Part shown: positions 32,290 to 43,981 of the stretch, in pieces
How the letters are laid out: each line of letters begins with the position of its first letter
How positions within the stretch are numbered: the stretch's first letter is position 1
Source of the DNA: Muscardinus avellanarius
Lineage: Eukaryota > Chordata > Mammalia > Rodentia > Gliridae
Assembly: GCA_963383645.1 (NCBI GenBank)
Contig: OY726560.1
Span: 82,990,593-83,054,592 of the forward strand
Direction of reading: 5' to 3'
DNA: 64,000 bases
Made by a program: the position numbers and the translations under genes
The notes under the pieces: generated by a model
The model's input: the letters and a program-made list of their open reading frames with translations, nothing else
Told to the model about the DNA's origin: nothing
The model's database searches: none

Positions 32290-32425
32290 GGGGTCAGAGT
32301 GATAAAGAGTGCTGGCTCTGCCTGTCAGTCATGTGGACTCAAGTGGTCCCGAACCTTTTGACTTTTTTACCCTTTCTGACTTTAATATCTCCTCTTATCA
32401 GATGAAGATCACGATGCCTTCCTCC
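32290..32425 (+). mobile_element. Probable MIR, degraded
   Basis: 'AAGAGTGCTGGCTCTGCCTG' and 'CTCTTATCAGATGAAGATCA' are in MIR order; weak match. Confidence 0.4.
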
Positions 32426-32499
32426 CACAATCACTCTGAGGACTGAAAACCAAAGACTGCAGTAGTGTGTGGGTCAACCCTGGTCCCATTAATAACCTC

Positions 32500-32690
32500 T
32501 AATGTGCGTGTGTGTAGGTGTGTGGGTGTGGTGTACGAGAGAGATAGAGAGACAGACACTGGATTGAACCTAAGAGAATTCTACCAGCTAGCTGCACCCC
32601 CATCTCTTACATTGCTGAGGCTGGCTCTGAACTTCTATCTCAGCTTCCCAAGTTCTGGGTCTACAGGTATGCACCACCCTGCTGGGAAAC
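32500..32690 (-). mobile_element. B1-dID SINE, antisense, degraded, with GT/GA-rich edge
   Basis: GTGTG/GAGAGA lead then 'CACTGGATTGAACCTAAG', 'CTGCACCCCC', 7SL half 'CAGCTTCCCAAGTTCTGGG'. Confidence 0.8.
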
Positions 32691-32971
32691 CCCTAACTTT
32701 TGATAGCACACTTTGTCCAGCTATGGGCTTTATCTGGGTCCTAGACTCTTTTTGGAGGTATGCTTTTATGCTTACAAAAGTAATCTAATGATTCAATGTG
32801 TTGGGTTTTATATTATCTCATGGATGATTACAATCTCTAGCCCAGGGGCCCCGGGATGTCAGGGGAAGAAGTGCGGTCTCTCAGCCAGCCACCCACTCTA
32901 GGGCCTTGCTTCTCTTTGTTTCTACAGTCCCTCCTCCTCCTCCCCCTCCTCCTCCTTCCCCTCCTTCTTTA
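32691..32971. repeat. Unrecognised segment ending in a (CTC)n-rich tract
   Basis: A polypyrimidine CCTCCT run spans about 32930-32968 next to the SINE below; the rest is not recognised. Confidence 0.5.
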
Positions 32972-33137
32972 TTTTTTCCATACTGAGTTTGAACTCAAGT
33001 ACTAAAGAACTACACCCCCAGCCCTATTTTCTTTTGAAATGGGATCTAATTAAGTTACTATGTGTTGGCTACCTGCAATCCTCTTGTCTCAGCCACCCAA
33101 GTACTAGGATTACAGGCATACACCATCAAGCACACTT
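32972..33137 (-). mobile_element. B1-dID SINE, antisense, shortened
   Basis: 'CCATACTGAGTTTGAACTCA', 'ACACCCCCAGCCC', 'CCACCCAAGTACTAGGATTA'. Confidence 0.85.
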
Positions 33138-33720
33138 TCTTTTTCCTTCTTTTATTTCTAGGCTTTGCTATCAACAATAAGGAAGCTCTTGGAGGCTGAA
33201 AACTTATCCTGAGGCCTAGCTTGTTCTCCAGGCCAATTACCTGGGAGCCAGCTGACAAGAGCATTTCAGCACTTACCTGAGTAAACCTGGAGCCCCAGAG
33301 AGTGCCCCTTCTCATCTGACCCCAGGTTGACTTATCCCCACATCAGCCTTTGCATCCTTAATTCTGACACCTGGATGTGCGTAGAGCTGGTAAATATTTG
33401 CCTGCTCAGGAGGAAACGGTGGTCTCTGAACAGTGCGGGCGACAAGGCAGCCCTTCCCTCCGTGTGACCTCTGTGTGGACAGTGCAAGACAAACAGTGGT
33501 GATGAGCATGGCTGACATAGGGCGGGCTGGTCAGAGGAGGGGCTGCCAGTGACCGTGACTGCCAGGCTCTACCTCAGGCCTTCCAGAGTGGCCAGCTCAG
33601 AGCAGGCTGCTGTCCACCTGTCCATCCTGGGATGCAGCTCTTGATTTCAGGGCACCGTCCTCCACCCTGTAGAAGAACTGCAGGGCATTCTGATTTTTCC
33701 CATAGGGGCTTAAGATTAAA
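33138..33720. other. No recognisable feature
   Basis: GC-moderate sequence, no known repeat or domain. Confidence 0.45.
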
Positions 33721-33721
33721 T

Positions 33722-33900
33722 ATGCAGCCAGATGTGATAGTGCATGCCTTTAATCCTAGAAATTGGGAGGCTGAGACAGAAGGATTGCAGATTCAAAGCC
33801 AGCCTTGGCAACTTAGTGAACCCCTATTTCAAAAAGAAAAATAAAAAGGGGCTGGGGGTATAGCTTGGAGGTAGAATGCCCCTGGATTTAATCTCCAGTA

Positions 33901-33945
<45 letters not shown>
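33722..33945 (+). mobile_element. B1-dID SINE with (AC)n tail
   Basis: 'CCAGATGTGATAGTGCATGC' start; AC run 33902-33944. Confidence 0.9.
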
Positions 33946-33947
<2 letters not shown>

Positions 33948-33949
33948 GA

Positions 33950-34230
33950 AGGACAAGTACAATGGCATACACCTATTATCCCAGTATACAAAGGCTGAGA
34001 CAGGAAGATCGCAGCTTTGAGGCCAGCAATTGGTACTTTAGTGAAACCCTGCTTCAAAATAAAAAATAAAATAGGGCTGGGGGTGTGCTTCAGAAATAGA
34101 ATAGCTCTGGATTCAATCTGAAGGGAGAGATGGAGAAAGGGAGGGAAGGAAGGAGGGACAGAGGAAGGAAGGAAGGAAGGAAGGAAGGAAGGAAGGAAGG
34201 AAGGAAGGAAGGAAGGAAGGAAGAAGGAGG
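33950..34230 (+). mobile_element. B1-dID SINE with (GGAA)n tail
   Basis: 'AAGTACAATGGCATACACCT' start; decayed ID half; purine tail with pure GGAA repeat about 34161-34222. Confidence 0.85.
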
Positions 34231-34234
34231 AAGG

Positions 34235-34776
34235 AATCATTATGTACTAAGTCAAAATCTGGTTTTCCTGTCATTTTATCCATGAGAGGTCATTTCTCCC
34301 CCTCCCTCTTTTCCTCCTGGAGGTTTAAAGATAATTTTTTTTATCCTTTTGTAAGTCTACTCCTCAAGTACCAGTAGACATGACCTCATTCCTTCTGTCT
34401 CTCCTCCTCTGTCCTAATCACACCAGTTCTCTCTACAGCAAGGTGTCTGACCTCTCACCTTCTAGGCATCTAATATGAAACCATTATCACTGATCCATTC
34501 CTTCTTCAAATTCTCTAGACTTAAAGACCTTAGATTTCAGGACATTAGAAGTGGCCTGACCCTTGCAGAATAAGACAACAGGCCACAGAACAGACTGATG
34601 TAAGTATAATGAGCTCCTTTTCAGAGAAGAACCACAGTAAGATGTTTAGAGGAACTTCATCATTGGAGTGGTGAGGTCCCCATGGGGAAATGAGTCCGCG
34701 CAAGATGAAGGGGTATGTAAGCCAAGCATGCTGAAGGCTTCGGAAGCTGTATTCTCTTCCCTAAAGTGATCTTAGC
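34235..34776. other. No recognisable feature
   Basis: No repeat or ORF that I can name. Confidence 0.45.
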
Positions 34777-34791
34777 AGTTTCCTGATTCTA

Positions 34792-35004
34792 TTTTTTTTT
34801 TTTTTTTTTTTTTGTGGTACTGAGGATTGAACTCAGGGGAGTTCTACCCTTTAGCCACACTCCCAGCTCCACCTTTTTTTTTTAAAGGTTCTCACTAAGT
34901 TGCTGAAAGTCTTGCTATGTTGTTGAAGCTGTCCTCAAACTTGTGGTCTTTCTGTCTTGGCCTCCCAATTACTGGAATTACAAGTGTACACCACCACGCC
35001 TGGC
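34792..35004 (-). mobile_element. B1-dID SINE, antisense, with target duplication
   Basis: AGTTTCCTGATTCTA (34777-34791) and AGTATCCTGATTCTA (35005-35019), one mismatch in 15. Older variant with full-length linker. Confidence 0.94.
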
Positions 35005-35219
35005 AGTATCCTGATTCTAAACAGAGAATTCATAATATGTAAGTGTGTGTAGGAGGAAACAACTAAATTAAAAGCCTTAAGTTAAATAAAATTTTGCAGG
35101 CATATGAGAATCCAATCAAGAGTATATGGTTTGCTCAAACTACAAAACTGGCTGTGGCCTGCTGCCACTCTATCTTTCTGTTACATTTATTTTATCATTA
35201 TGACCACTCAATGCATTTT

Positions 35220-35412
35220 TTTTTTTTTGTGGTACTGGGGTTCCTGGAAGCCCTTCTACCTCTGGGCTACACTCCCAGACTTATTTTTACATTTTCATTT
35301 TGGAAACAGGGTCTCCTAAGCCAGCGCGCGCGGCTGGCTTCGAACCTGCGCGATCCTCCTGTCTCTGCCTCCCAAGCGCGGGGATTACAAGCGTGCGCCA
35401 CCACGCCCGGCT
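35220..35412 (-). mobile_element. Young B1-dID SINE, antisense
   Basis: CACTCAATGCATTTT at 35205-35219 and 35413-35427. 'GGGGTTCCTGGAAGCCCTTC', GCCAGCGCGCGCGGCTGGC, CCCAAGCGCGGGG; very little decay. Confidence 0.97.
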
Positions 35413-35429
35413 CACTCAATGCATTTTAA

Positions 35430-35780
35430 AATAACCTGATTAAATAGAACTGTTATACTAGAGTAGAAGTGCCTCAGAAGGCAGTGAGCTGCTTATCTTA
35501 GGAGATATTCAGTTAGGATTGCTGAATACCTTTGATACAAAGAAGATATAAAATGCAAGAAAATTGTGGCTTAATATTTGACTTGGCTTCTAATTCCAAG
35601 AGCTTCTTATTATAATTGAAGAAAGATAATTGTAATACAAAACCACATTGGGACCATCTTCTGAATGAGCTATATAATTTTAAGTGTATTCTAGGTTTTA
35701 TTTAAACTATATAAATTTATTTTCCTAGAATAATTCATCTCAGGAAAAACAAATGGGATTTGATTGAAAATCTATGATTC

Positions 35781-35819
<39 letters not shown>

Positions 35820-36215
35820 CTCAAGATTTCTATTGGCCAAAAATCCAATTTCAGCATCAAAATAAAGGGAGAAACTGAAAGATTGTAGCCCAATGAATAG
35901 AATAAGAGTACATGAGTCTATATTGGAAGACAGGCAAGGAGGGAAAAAATGAAGGAAGAGATAGAAGAAAGAAGAAAGAGAAAGAGTGAGTGGGAGAGAG
36001 GGGAGTAGGGAAAGAAGAAACACAGACAAGGGAGATGAGAATGTTCTTTAGGTAGACAGATAACAATGTGGGAAAAAAGCTAGTGTTTCAAAAACACCAT
36101 TTTGCAACTACCATAGTAAAACCTGATTTGGGTAAAATTTGTCAATAAATATGAATTTTTGGTCAAAGAGTTTAATGAAGAAAAAATAGTCTTAAAGTAT
36201 CTTTTAACAAAATGG
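35430..36215. other. Unrecognised, with (AC)n
   Basis: AC repeat 35781-35818 and a GA-rich stretch at 35935-36010. No named repeat otherwise. Confidence 0.45.
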
Positions 36216-36219
36216 TTGA

Positions 36220-36672
36220 CAACAGCACAATTCACAGGAGTCAAGTTTCCTACAGAAGCAGCCTAGGTGTCCATCGTAAGAGGAATGGATAAAGAAGATG
36301 TAGCAGATGCACACAATGGAGTTTTACTCAGCCATAAAGAATAATGAAATTATGTCATTTACATAAACATAGATGAAACTGGAGAACAGCATGCTCAGTG
36401 AGAACAGCCAAACTCAGAAAATCAAGGGTCGTATGTTTTGTTTCACATGTGGATGTTAGGGACCAAAAAAAGGAAAGAAAAGAAACCTCATGAGAATTAA
36501 GAAAAAAAAAAAACAGTAGATTAGTAGAAGGGGGATAGGGAAGAGAGGAAGGGGGAAAAGAGGTAAATTTTGAGAAGAAAACAGACCAAATAGTATTGTG
36601 TGCATATATGAAAGGATCACTGTGAATACAGCTGTTGTGTATAATTTACAGTGCACTAATAACATTTTTTAA
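36220..36672 (+). mobile_element. Older L1 3' end
   Basis: Late ORF2/3'UTR blocks: 'CCTAGGTGTCCATCGTAAG', 'TTTTACTCAGCCATAAAGAA', 'ATGAAACTGGAGAACAGCA', purine-rich 3'UTR and 'ACAGTGCACTAATAACAT'. Confidence 0.7.
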
Positions 36673-36879
36673 AAGAAATAATAAAAAGAAACAAAAGAAA
36701 AATATCTTACTAAATATAAAATTATTCGTTAATAATCAAAATTTACATCATCTACAAGAAAACAGGTGCCTCCAAGTAGGACATTCTGAGAAGACACGGC
36801 ATCACTTCTGCTACTCCTACCCAAAACCCATGGCCTGAAATCACCCAGGAAAAATTGATGAGAAAACCAAATTGAAAGA

Positions 36880-37560
36880 CACTATGAAGGATGTGAAGGA
36901 TGCCATCATTGAAGTGAAGGCATCAATTCAAACTATAAACAGTAGACTAGACCACATGAAAAATAAAATCTCACTCTTAGAAGATGACTACTCCAAAAAT
37001 GAACTTATAATTTAGAAAAAACAATTTGACAGTACAAATTGGACATGAGGAGATATGAGCCAAATTAAAAATAGCTAACTAAGAATAATAGTTATAGAAG
37101 AGGGAATAAAAGATAAAGCCAAAAATATCAACAATCTTTTCAAAGAATTACTATTAGAAAAATTTCCAAACACAGAAAAAGAAGTCGACACACAGGCACA
37201 GAAAACATATAGAACTCCCTTTAGACAAAATCAGAGAAAAGGTTCACTAAGCCACATAATAGTCAAACTGACTAACATAGAAACCAAGAGAGAATCTTAA
37301 AGGTGACGAAAGCAAAAGACCAAGTCACATTCAGAGGCAAAACAATCAGAATCACTCACATTTTCCAAACCAAGTCATGAAAGCCAGGAGGACCTGGAGC
37401 AGCATATTCCAAACTCTAAAAGAAAACTTGCAGCCCAAAATTTGCTACCCAGAAAAATTATCTCTCAAATTTAATGAAGAAATAAAAATCTTTCCTGACA
37501 AACAAAAGCTAAAAGAACTTATGTCTTCCAAACAACACTAGAGAAAATACTGAAATAGAT
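36880..37560 (+). pseudogene. L1-C ORF1 remnant
   Basis: Coiled-coil region 36890-36990 then the nucleic-acid-binding part; many frame breaks. Parallel to L1-A 10237-11110. Confidence 0.7.
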
Positions 37561-37682
37561 TAATTACAAAGAAGAAATAAATATTAAATGCTAAAACCAG
37601 AGAAACAAGAATTTCCATCAAACAAACAACTAAGCAAAGAAGACCAAACACTACTTCAAAGAAAAATTAAAACTCAAAACAT

Positions 37683-37900
37683 AGACAGGCATGATGGTGC
37701 ATGCTTGTTATCTCAGTACTTAAGAGGCTAAGACAGGAGAATCACAGGTTCATGGCCAGCCTCAGCTACTTAGTTAGGCCCTCTGCAACTTAGTGAGACC
37801 CTGTTTTGAAATAAGAAATAAAAAATAGGGCTGAGGGTGTACCTTGGAGGTAGAATATCCCTGGGTTCCATCCCCAGTACCACACACACATAAAAACTAA
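37683..37900 (+). mobile_element. B1-dID SINE between L1-C ORF1 and ORF2
   Basis: 'CAGGCATGATGGTGCATGCT' start; ID half 'GTACCTTGGAGGTAGAATAT', end CCCCAGTACC and short AC. Confidence 0.9.
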
Positions 37901-39330
37901 AAATGTTAGGAATTTAAAATAATCACACTGAACAAAAATGGCCTCAACTCCCCAATAAAAAGATGTAAGGTAGAACGATGAATTAAAAATCACAATCTAT
38001 CTATATGTTGTCTGTAAGAAACACATCTTACAAGTAAAGATATTCACAAACTAAAGGTGAAGGGCTGGAGCAAGGTAATCCATGCCAATGGAAATCAAAG
38101 ACAAGCAGTTGTAGCAACTAAGATATCAGCAAATTAGACTTCAAACCTAAGCTTGTCAGAAGACACAAAGCAGGTCATTTTTTCTGGTAAAAGGAACAAT
38201 CCAGCAAGAGGATATAGTGATAGTCAACATTTATGCCCCAAACATAGGTACAGCCACTTCATAAAAAAAAAAATAAACCTCTTTGTGACATTAAGTCACA
38301 TATAGATCCCAATACAATCCCAATACAATAATACTTGGAGACTTCAACACCTCTGTTACACCACTAGACCAATCATCTAGAAAAAAGGTCAATAAAGATG
38401 CCCCAGACTGAAAGAACACCAAATGGACCTATTAGACACATACAGAATAATCTACTCAACTACAGCAGACTTCACATTTTTCTCAAATGCTCATGGAAAC
38501 TTCTCTAAAGTACAGCACATCCTGGGGCACAAAGTGAGCACTAGCAAATTCAAAAACGGTGACATACTCCCTTGTATATTTTCAGACCATAATGGAATAA
38601 AACTAGAAATTGACTCTAAGAAAACCCAGAATAACCACATAAACTCATGGAGACTGAACACCATAGTACTGAATGAAGAATGTGTCATAGATAAAATAAG
38701 GGGTGAAACTAAGAAATTCCTAAAAACAACTGAAAATGGAGACACAGCATATCTAAACCTTTGAGACACCTTGAAGGCAGTATTAAAAGAAAAATTCATA
38801 GCACTGAATGCCCACCTAAGAAGACCAGAAAATCACTAAATAAATAACTTAATGAAACATCTCAAAGCCCTTGAAAAACAGGAAAATTTTAACCCCAAAG
38901 CCAGTAGAAGAGAGAAAATTATTAAAATCAGATCAGACATCAATGAAGTAGAGAATTTTAAAAATACCAAAAAATAAACAAAACCAAAAATGGATTTCCC
39001 CCAAAAATAGACAACATAGACAAACTATTAGCCAACCTAACAAAAAGAAAGAGAGGATCAGTCCAAATTATAAAAATAAAATGTGAAAAAGGAGATATTA
39101 CCACCAACAGTGTGGAAATCCAGAGGATTATCAGAAACTACTTTGAAAAATTATACTTCAAGCCGGGCGTGGTGGTGCACGCTTGTAATCCCCGCGCTTG
39201 AGAGGTGGAGACAGGAGGATCACACAGGTTCAAAGCCAGCCTCACTGGCTTAAGAGATCCTGTTTCCAAAAATATATATATAAAATAGGTCTGGGGGCAT
39301 AGCCCAGAGGTAGAAGGGTTTCCAGGAATC

Positions 39331-40352
39331 AAAGTGAGGAGATAGAAAGGAAATAGGCAGATAGGGAAAAAGCCTCAGTAGAAAAAAAGTTAATTTCTTG
39401 AGTTTCCTGAGTTTCCTGAGGGGCAATAAATATCTGAAATTCCAAAGGCTCAGAGATAAGAAGGACCAGAGCTTCACAAACCCATCTGTTTACTAATCAA
39501 CAAACCCAGGAGCCCCTCACCAGCAAGTCTGACAGGAGACTCTTCAAAGGACTTGCAAATACCCTATGCAAATCCTGAGAGCTGCTTCCCAGAATTCCCA
39601 AAGTCACCCTAACCAAAAGAGGACTCGCAAACGGTTGGGCAATGGCCCTAGGCGATCAGCGGATGGGGCTTTTCCCTCTCGGGACCCTCTCCCCTTTTGG
39701 GGAGCTGTTCTCTCTCTCTCGCAGGAAGTGTTAGCCCTGAGAGAAAGCAGAGTGCAACTGATGGCACGTGGCCCAGGCTGCTCTTGGGTAGTGACCTGAA
39801 GGCCTCTGCTGGAGATCAAGGCTGACCAGGGCCCCTAGGGGCAACCTGCACCTCTTTTCTGGCCGATTGTGTGGACCCTGGGAGAAAGTAGTTTGTAACT
39901 GACAGCACTTGGCTCAGGCTACTCTTGGGTAGTGACCTAAAGGCAGCTACTGGACACCAGGGCCCAGCAGCCCCTTTGGGGTGTTCGGCCACTTTTCCCT
40001 ATTCCCTTCTGGCAGATCGTGTGGACTCTGGAAGAAAGCAGCCTGCAACTGAAGGCAATTAGGCTTGGGCTACTCTCAAGTATTGTCCTGAAGGCAGCTG
40101 CTGGACCCCAGAGTACCAGCCCCTTTAGGGTGTTCAGCCATCTTCCTTATTCCCTGCTGCTTCCAATAAACCTTTTACTCCTCTTCCTGAGGACTGCGGG
40201 TCATTCTTCACTCGCCGTAGACAAGAACCCTGTACAGTTCTCAAGAAACTCCATTTCATCTATGATGAAACTCCAGGTTTCTTAGGTTTCTTCTCAGGAA
40301 ACCCCCCGTTTCATCTTGGGGGGGGACTCAGAAGAAACCCCCGTTTCACAAG
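39331..40352 (+). mobile_element. Solo LTR, about 1,014 bp, inserted in a SINE (ERV1-like?)
   Basis: 39335 (TGAGGAG) to 40348 (…GTTTCA). Flanks AAAG (39331-39334) and CAAG (40349-40352): a 4-bp duplication with one mismatch fits class I ERVs but is weak. AATAAA at 40165-40170 is followed by a GT-poor U5-like region. It contains three tandem ~147-bp units. No internal retroviral genes. Confidence 0.65.
39722..40160 (+). repeat. Three ~147-bp tandem units inside the LTR
   Basis: Units begin near 39722, 39865 and 40015. Shared words include 'GAGAAAG(C/T)AG', 'GCAACTGA(T/A)GGCA', 'GGCT(G/A)CTCT' and 'GACCTGAAGGC'. They resemble enhancer-type direct repeats of LTR U3 regions; function inferred. 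Confidence 0.75.
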
Positions 40353-41140
40353 TACCACCAAAAAATATATATATAAGAAGATGTAGAAAATTTAAACTGA
40401 CCAATAGCAGTCAAAGAGATTGAAGCAGCAATAAATAGCCTACCATCAAACAGAAGCCCAGGACCAGATGGTTTCCCAGGTGAATTTTATAAAACCTTTA
40501 TAGAAGAGTTAATTCCAATACTCCTCAATCTATTTCATGAAAAATAAAAAACAAGATTCTCCCAAATAAATTCTATGAAGTCACCATCACATTAATAGCA
40601 AAACTAAATAAAGACAAAGACAGTTCAAGAAAAGAAAACTATAGGCCTATCTTGTTGATGAACTTAGACACAAAACTGATAAACAAAATACTAGCAGCAT
40701 GCATTCAAAACCACATCAAGAAAATTATACACCATTACTAAGTGGGGTTCATCCCAGGAATGCAAGGCTGGTCCAACATATGAGAAACAGTCCATGTAAT
40801 TCATCACATAAACAGAACCAAAGACAAAAATCACATGATCATTTCAATAGATGCTAGAAAAGCATTTGATAAAATTCAACACCCATTCATGCTAAAAGTA
40901 CTGCAGAGAATCAGAATAGAAGCAAAATACCTCAACATCATAAAGACAATATACAATAGTCCCATAGCCAACATCTATTAAGTGGGGAGAAACTGGGAGT
41001 GTTCCCCCTAAAAACAGGGGAAAAAAGGATGTCCATTATCACCACTTCTCTTTTCAATATAGTACTTGAGCCTCTAGCTAGAGCAATAAGACAAGAGAAG
41101 AAAATCAAAGGAGTACAAATAGAAGAAACACTGGTGAATT

Positions 41141-41825
41141 GGGGTATGTAGGAGTTCATTATACTAAGAGATTTTTTGTCAGTTTAATATTATTTTACAA
41201 TAAAGAAGTTTAAATATACTTATAATTTGATACACAAAGTTTATACTTCAAAACAAACCCATAGATTCTCAAAAAGATCCGTGTCAAATTATAGTATGAG
41301 AGATAACCACAGAAATAGTTAAAACTGATAGCTAGTCAGAGCACAGGCAAACAATGACATAGAGAAGTAATACCTTTATCTTTGAAGTCATTCAACTAAT
41401 ACTTGCTGAAGTCCATTGGAAATAGTTCCTTCAAGATGCTGGGGAAATGGCCATAAACAAGATAGAAAGAACATGCTCACCAGAATAGACAGAGTAGGAG
41501 AGAGTAACACATGTTTGCAAGGGCCACAGCGACACATGGTGACGGCCTCTCTTCCAGATGAAGGAGAAGAGGTACAGTAAAGCTCTGCTGAGACCAGGCT
41601 TTCAGGAAGACCTCTGGGAATTTGTCAGAGTCCAGTTGGTAAGATAAACCCCGGGTAGTTCTTGGGGTAAGCACCCAGCCTGGGGTGCAGTAAATGCAGT
41701 ATTTCTGGGCAGAATCAGCTTAGGGCCTGGACGAATAGCCAGAAGGCAATTGATTCATTGATATAATGATCAGTTAGTAAAAGAAACTTAAATATCTAGT
41801 TAATCGCATCATTAAATAAGTGGAT
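41141..41825. other. Mostly unrecognised; possible ancient repeat at 41385-41470
   Basis: 'TTCAACTAATACTTGCTGAA' followed by 'GATGCTGGGGAAATGGCCAT' resembles a widespread ancient mammalian repeat type, not assigned. Confidence 0.3.
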
Positions 41826-41826
41826 G

Positions 41827-41910
41827 CATGGGCTGGGGACATAGTTCAAGAACAGAGTGCTTGCCTAGCATGCCCAAGGCCCTGAGTTCTATCTCCAGCA
41901 TCACCAGAGA

Positions 41911-41950
<40 letters not shown>
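41827..41950 (+). mobile_element. Stand-alone ID element with (AATA)n tail
   Basis: 'GGGCTGGGGACATAGTTCAA', 'AGTGCTTGCCTAGCATGCCC', 'TGAGTTCTATCTCCAGC', tail (AATA)n 41911-41948. Confidence 0.88.
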
Positions 41951-42708
41951 CAAACATGGCCGGGACCTCCTGGCAAGTTGTCTGTGGTAGAACAAGTTTT
42001 AACCCCTTTTTGGAGGTGGGACATGATTGTACGTCAGTGTCTTCCTGAAGCCATCTCTATTTATTTATTTTGTTTATGTAGTGAAAATCAAACAAGAATT
42101 AAACAATTAAAGAATGAACAGTGTGTTGGCCTAGTCTGTCCACACCATGTTAATTCCAAGGGGCTCCTCTTGCTGACCAGTAGTGGGATAGAATGAAGTG
42201 AGATTAAACTTTCTCCATGCTCATGGGACAAACAGGCTTCTCATGTCCACACCTTGTTAATTAGTGATCCGGAATTGCGGACAACAAGGAGGAGCCAACC
42301 TTCAGCAGGATTTAGGAGGGGATTGAAGGTACAAAGTGACCACATCTTGATTAACACTGTTTTCAAAGGTCTTTTAATCTTCCTGTCTATGTAAATTGTT
42401 TTATGACACAAGTCAGGTTATGGGCTGGGCTTGATGTTGATGGAAAATACTCTCAAACAAATATCACATAGCTTTCTTGCTTATCATGATATAGATTAGC
42501 ATTTGCAGACTTACTCCTGAAACCACCCTAATTCCTTCAGGTAAGTCCAGACTGGGAGAACAGAGAAAAACTTCCTTTCCTCCTATGGTAGATTAGTTTG
42601 TCACAATCTAAAATATGAATGGCTGGAGCTTCAATGTTATTCATTTTTCAGCAACTTTTCTCTCAAAATGTTGCACTAATGAAGACAATCTTCATGAATC
42701 ATAGGTAC
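41951..42708. other. No named repeat; contains an imperfect 18-bp direct repeat
   Basis: GTCCACACC(A/T)TGTTAATT at 42138-42155 and 42245-42262, with similar flanks. Could be part of an unrecognised LTR; otherwise featureless. Confidence 0.35.
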
Positions 42709-42719
42709 TGTTGAAAAAA

Positions 42720-42930
42720 ATTATTTTTTGCAGTCTTGGGGATGGAACCCAGGGGCATTCTACCTTTGAGCTACACCCCCAGCTCTGTTTTTTTTATTCT
42801 TTATTTTGAAACAGGGTCTCACTGAGTTTCAAAGGGCCTCACTAAGTAGCTGAGGCTGTTCTTGAACTGCGATCCTCCTGTCTCAGTCTCCCAAATCCTG
42901 GAATTACAAGTGTGCACCACCACACTCAGC
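42720..42930 (-). mobile_element. B1-dID SINE, antisense, with target duplication
   Basis: TGTTGAAAAAA at 42709-42719 and 42931-42941. Complete. Confidence 0.94.
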
Positions 42931-42941
42931 TGTTGAAAAAA

Positions 42942-43850
42942 TTCTAAGGAAGATGGAACAAATATGCTTTTGCTTCTCAGCAAGTCTGTGCAATTCTAGT
43001 TTCTCCTCACCTTCATCCATAGAGTTGATAACATCTGAGCTTTGACCAAAGGGTGCCTGGTATTTAATTTAGTTGTCAGGCTCAGCTGCTTAAGGAAATA
43101 ATTTCTAAGTATATTTCCTGTACACAGGGATTTTAACTAGGATGCATTCAAGGCAGTGATATTTTCCTGATTAAACTGGATGCCGGTATGGCTTCAAGTG
43201 AGTACACCTGGGTCCTGCCTTCTGCATTGGAACTCAAGAACAAAGAGCAATAGGTCCTCCCTATCTGGAACATTAGATGGGGCAGAGATCGCAGAATTGT
43301 TTTGCACTTTCTGAAAAAAGAAGGAGACAGTAAAGTGCTTCACAGAATCTAGAGGAAGCTGCCTATCTTTCTTCTCCCTCCCAGAAAAATAGACAGAGGA
43401 GAGAGAACAGAGAAGAAGAAAAAATTTGCCATGGGGTACAGCTGGGATTGCAGGAGGTAAGAGACCTTACTCTTAACGATTCAACTAAACCTTGCACACT
43501 TATTTCCTCTCTACTGCTTACTGGATCTGTTGCCTAGTCATCTGTTCACAGCACTGATAACTAGAGAGAATTTAGGAGATGTGCACGAACATATCTTCCC
43601 GTATTGATCAGTGAGAGACCATAAAGCACCTTCACCTTTGTGAGCACCCAGGAATCTGAGTCATACTGTCAAGGCATGCTAACCAAGCCAAATCAACAGT
43701 TTCTGTCTTGTCTTGGGATTACTATCTCCACTAGGATTCTCTACTCACCTATCAGTTCTCATCTAGGAGTTGGAAGAAAATAAACTCGAGCTCCAATAAG
43801 TCGCCCTCACTCTTTGAAGCAGGATTAGTCTGTGTGCATGAGTCAGTCTA
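42942..43850. other. No recognisable feature
   Basis: No open frame of note and no named repeat. GGAGGTAAGAGAC at 43453-43465 resembles a splice donor but has no supporting context. Confidence 0.4.
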
Positions 43851-43851
43851 C

Positions 43852-43980
43852 CTAACTTAAAACTCTGGCCCTAACAAATGCTTGAGTAACTTGGGCAAGA
43901 AATTTGACTTGTTTGTGCCTCTGTTACATCATCTGCAGACTGGACTTCTTGGAGTTGTTGAGGAGATTAAAAAGAAACAT
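43852..43980 (+). mobile_element. MIR fragment
   Basis: 'TGAGTAACTTGGGCAAGAAA', 'TGCCTCTGTTACATCATCTG', 'GTTGAGGAGATTAAA': sense MIR core. Confidence 0.75.
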
Positions 43981-43981
43981 G

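Larger units (their letters stand above)
39161..40376 (+). mobile_element. Young B1-dID SINE split by an LTR
   Basis: 5' piece 39161-39334 (CCCCGCGCTTGAGAGG, 'GGTCTGGGGGCATAGCCCAG', 'GGGTTTCCAGGAAT') and the last bases 'AGTACCACC' plus A/T tail at 40351-40376 are one SINE in L1-C. Confidence 0.85.
36860..41140 (+). mobile_element. LINE-1 copy C: ORF1 and partial ORF2, 5'- and 3'-truncated
   Basis: Starts in early ORF1 and ends inside the RT region of ORF2. It holds two SINE insertions (37683, 39161), the second split by an LTR (39335-40348). Same subfamily as copies A and B by coiled-coil and endonuclease blocks. Confidence 0.88.
37910..41140 (+). pseudogene. L1-C ORF2 remnant: endonuclease and part of RT
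   Basis: The endonuclease C-terminal half reads openly at 38423-38764 (MDLLDTYRIIYSTTADFTFF; then SDHNGIKLEID, the conserved SDH catalytic-type motif). RT starts after the nested insertion at about 40380; the 'KAFDKIQHP' block lies near 40850-40885. It ends before the catalytic FADD region. Stops and shifts throughout. Confidence 0.82.

Noticed and set aside
20595..34230. CRISPR-like or satellite arrays
   Set aside because: The regular repeats are simple tetranucleotide or dinucleotide tracts; there are no spaced direct repeats with unique spacers, and the DNA is mammalian.
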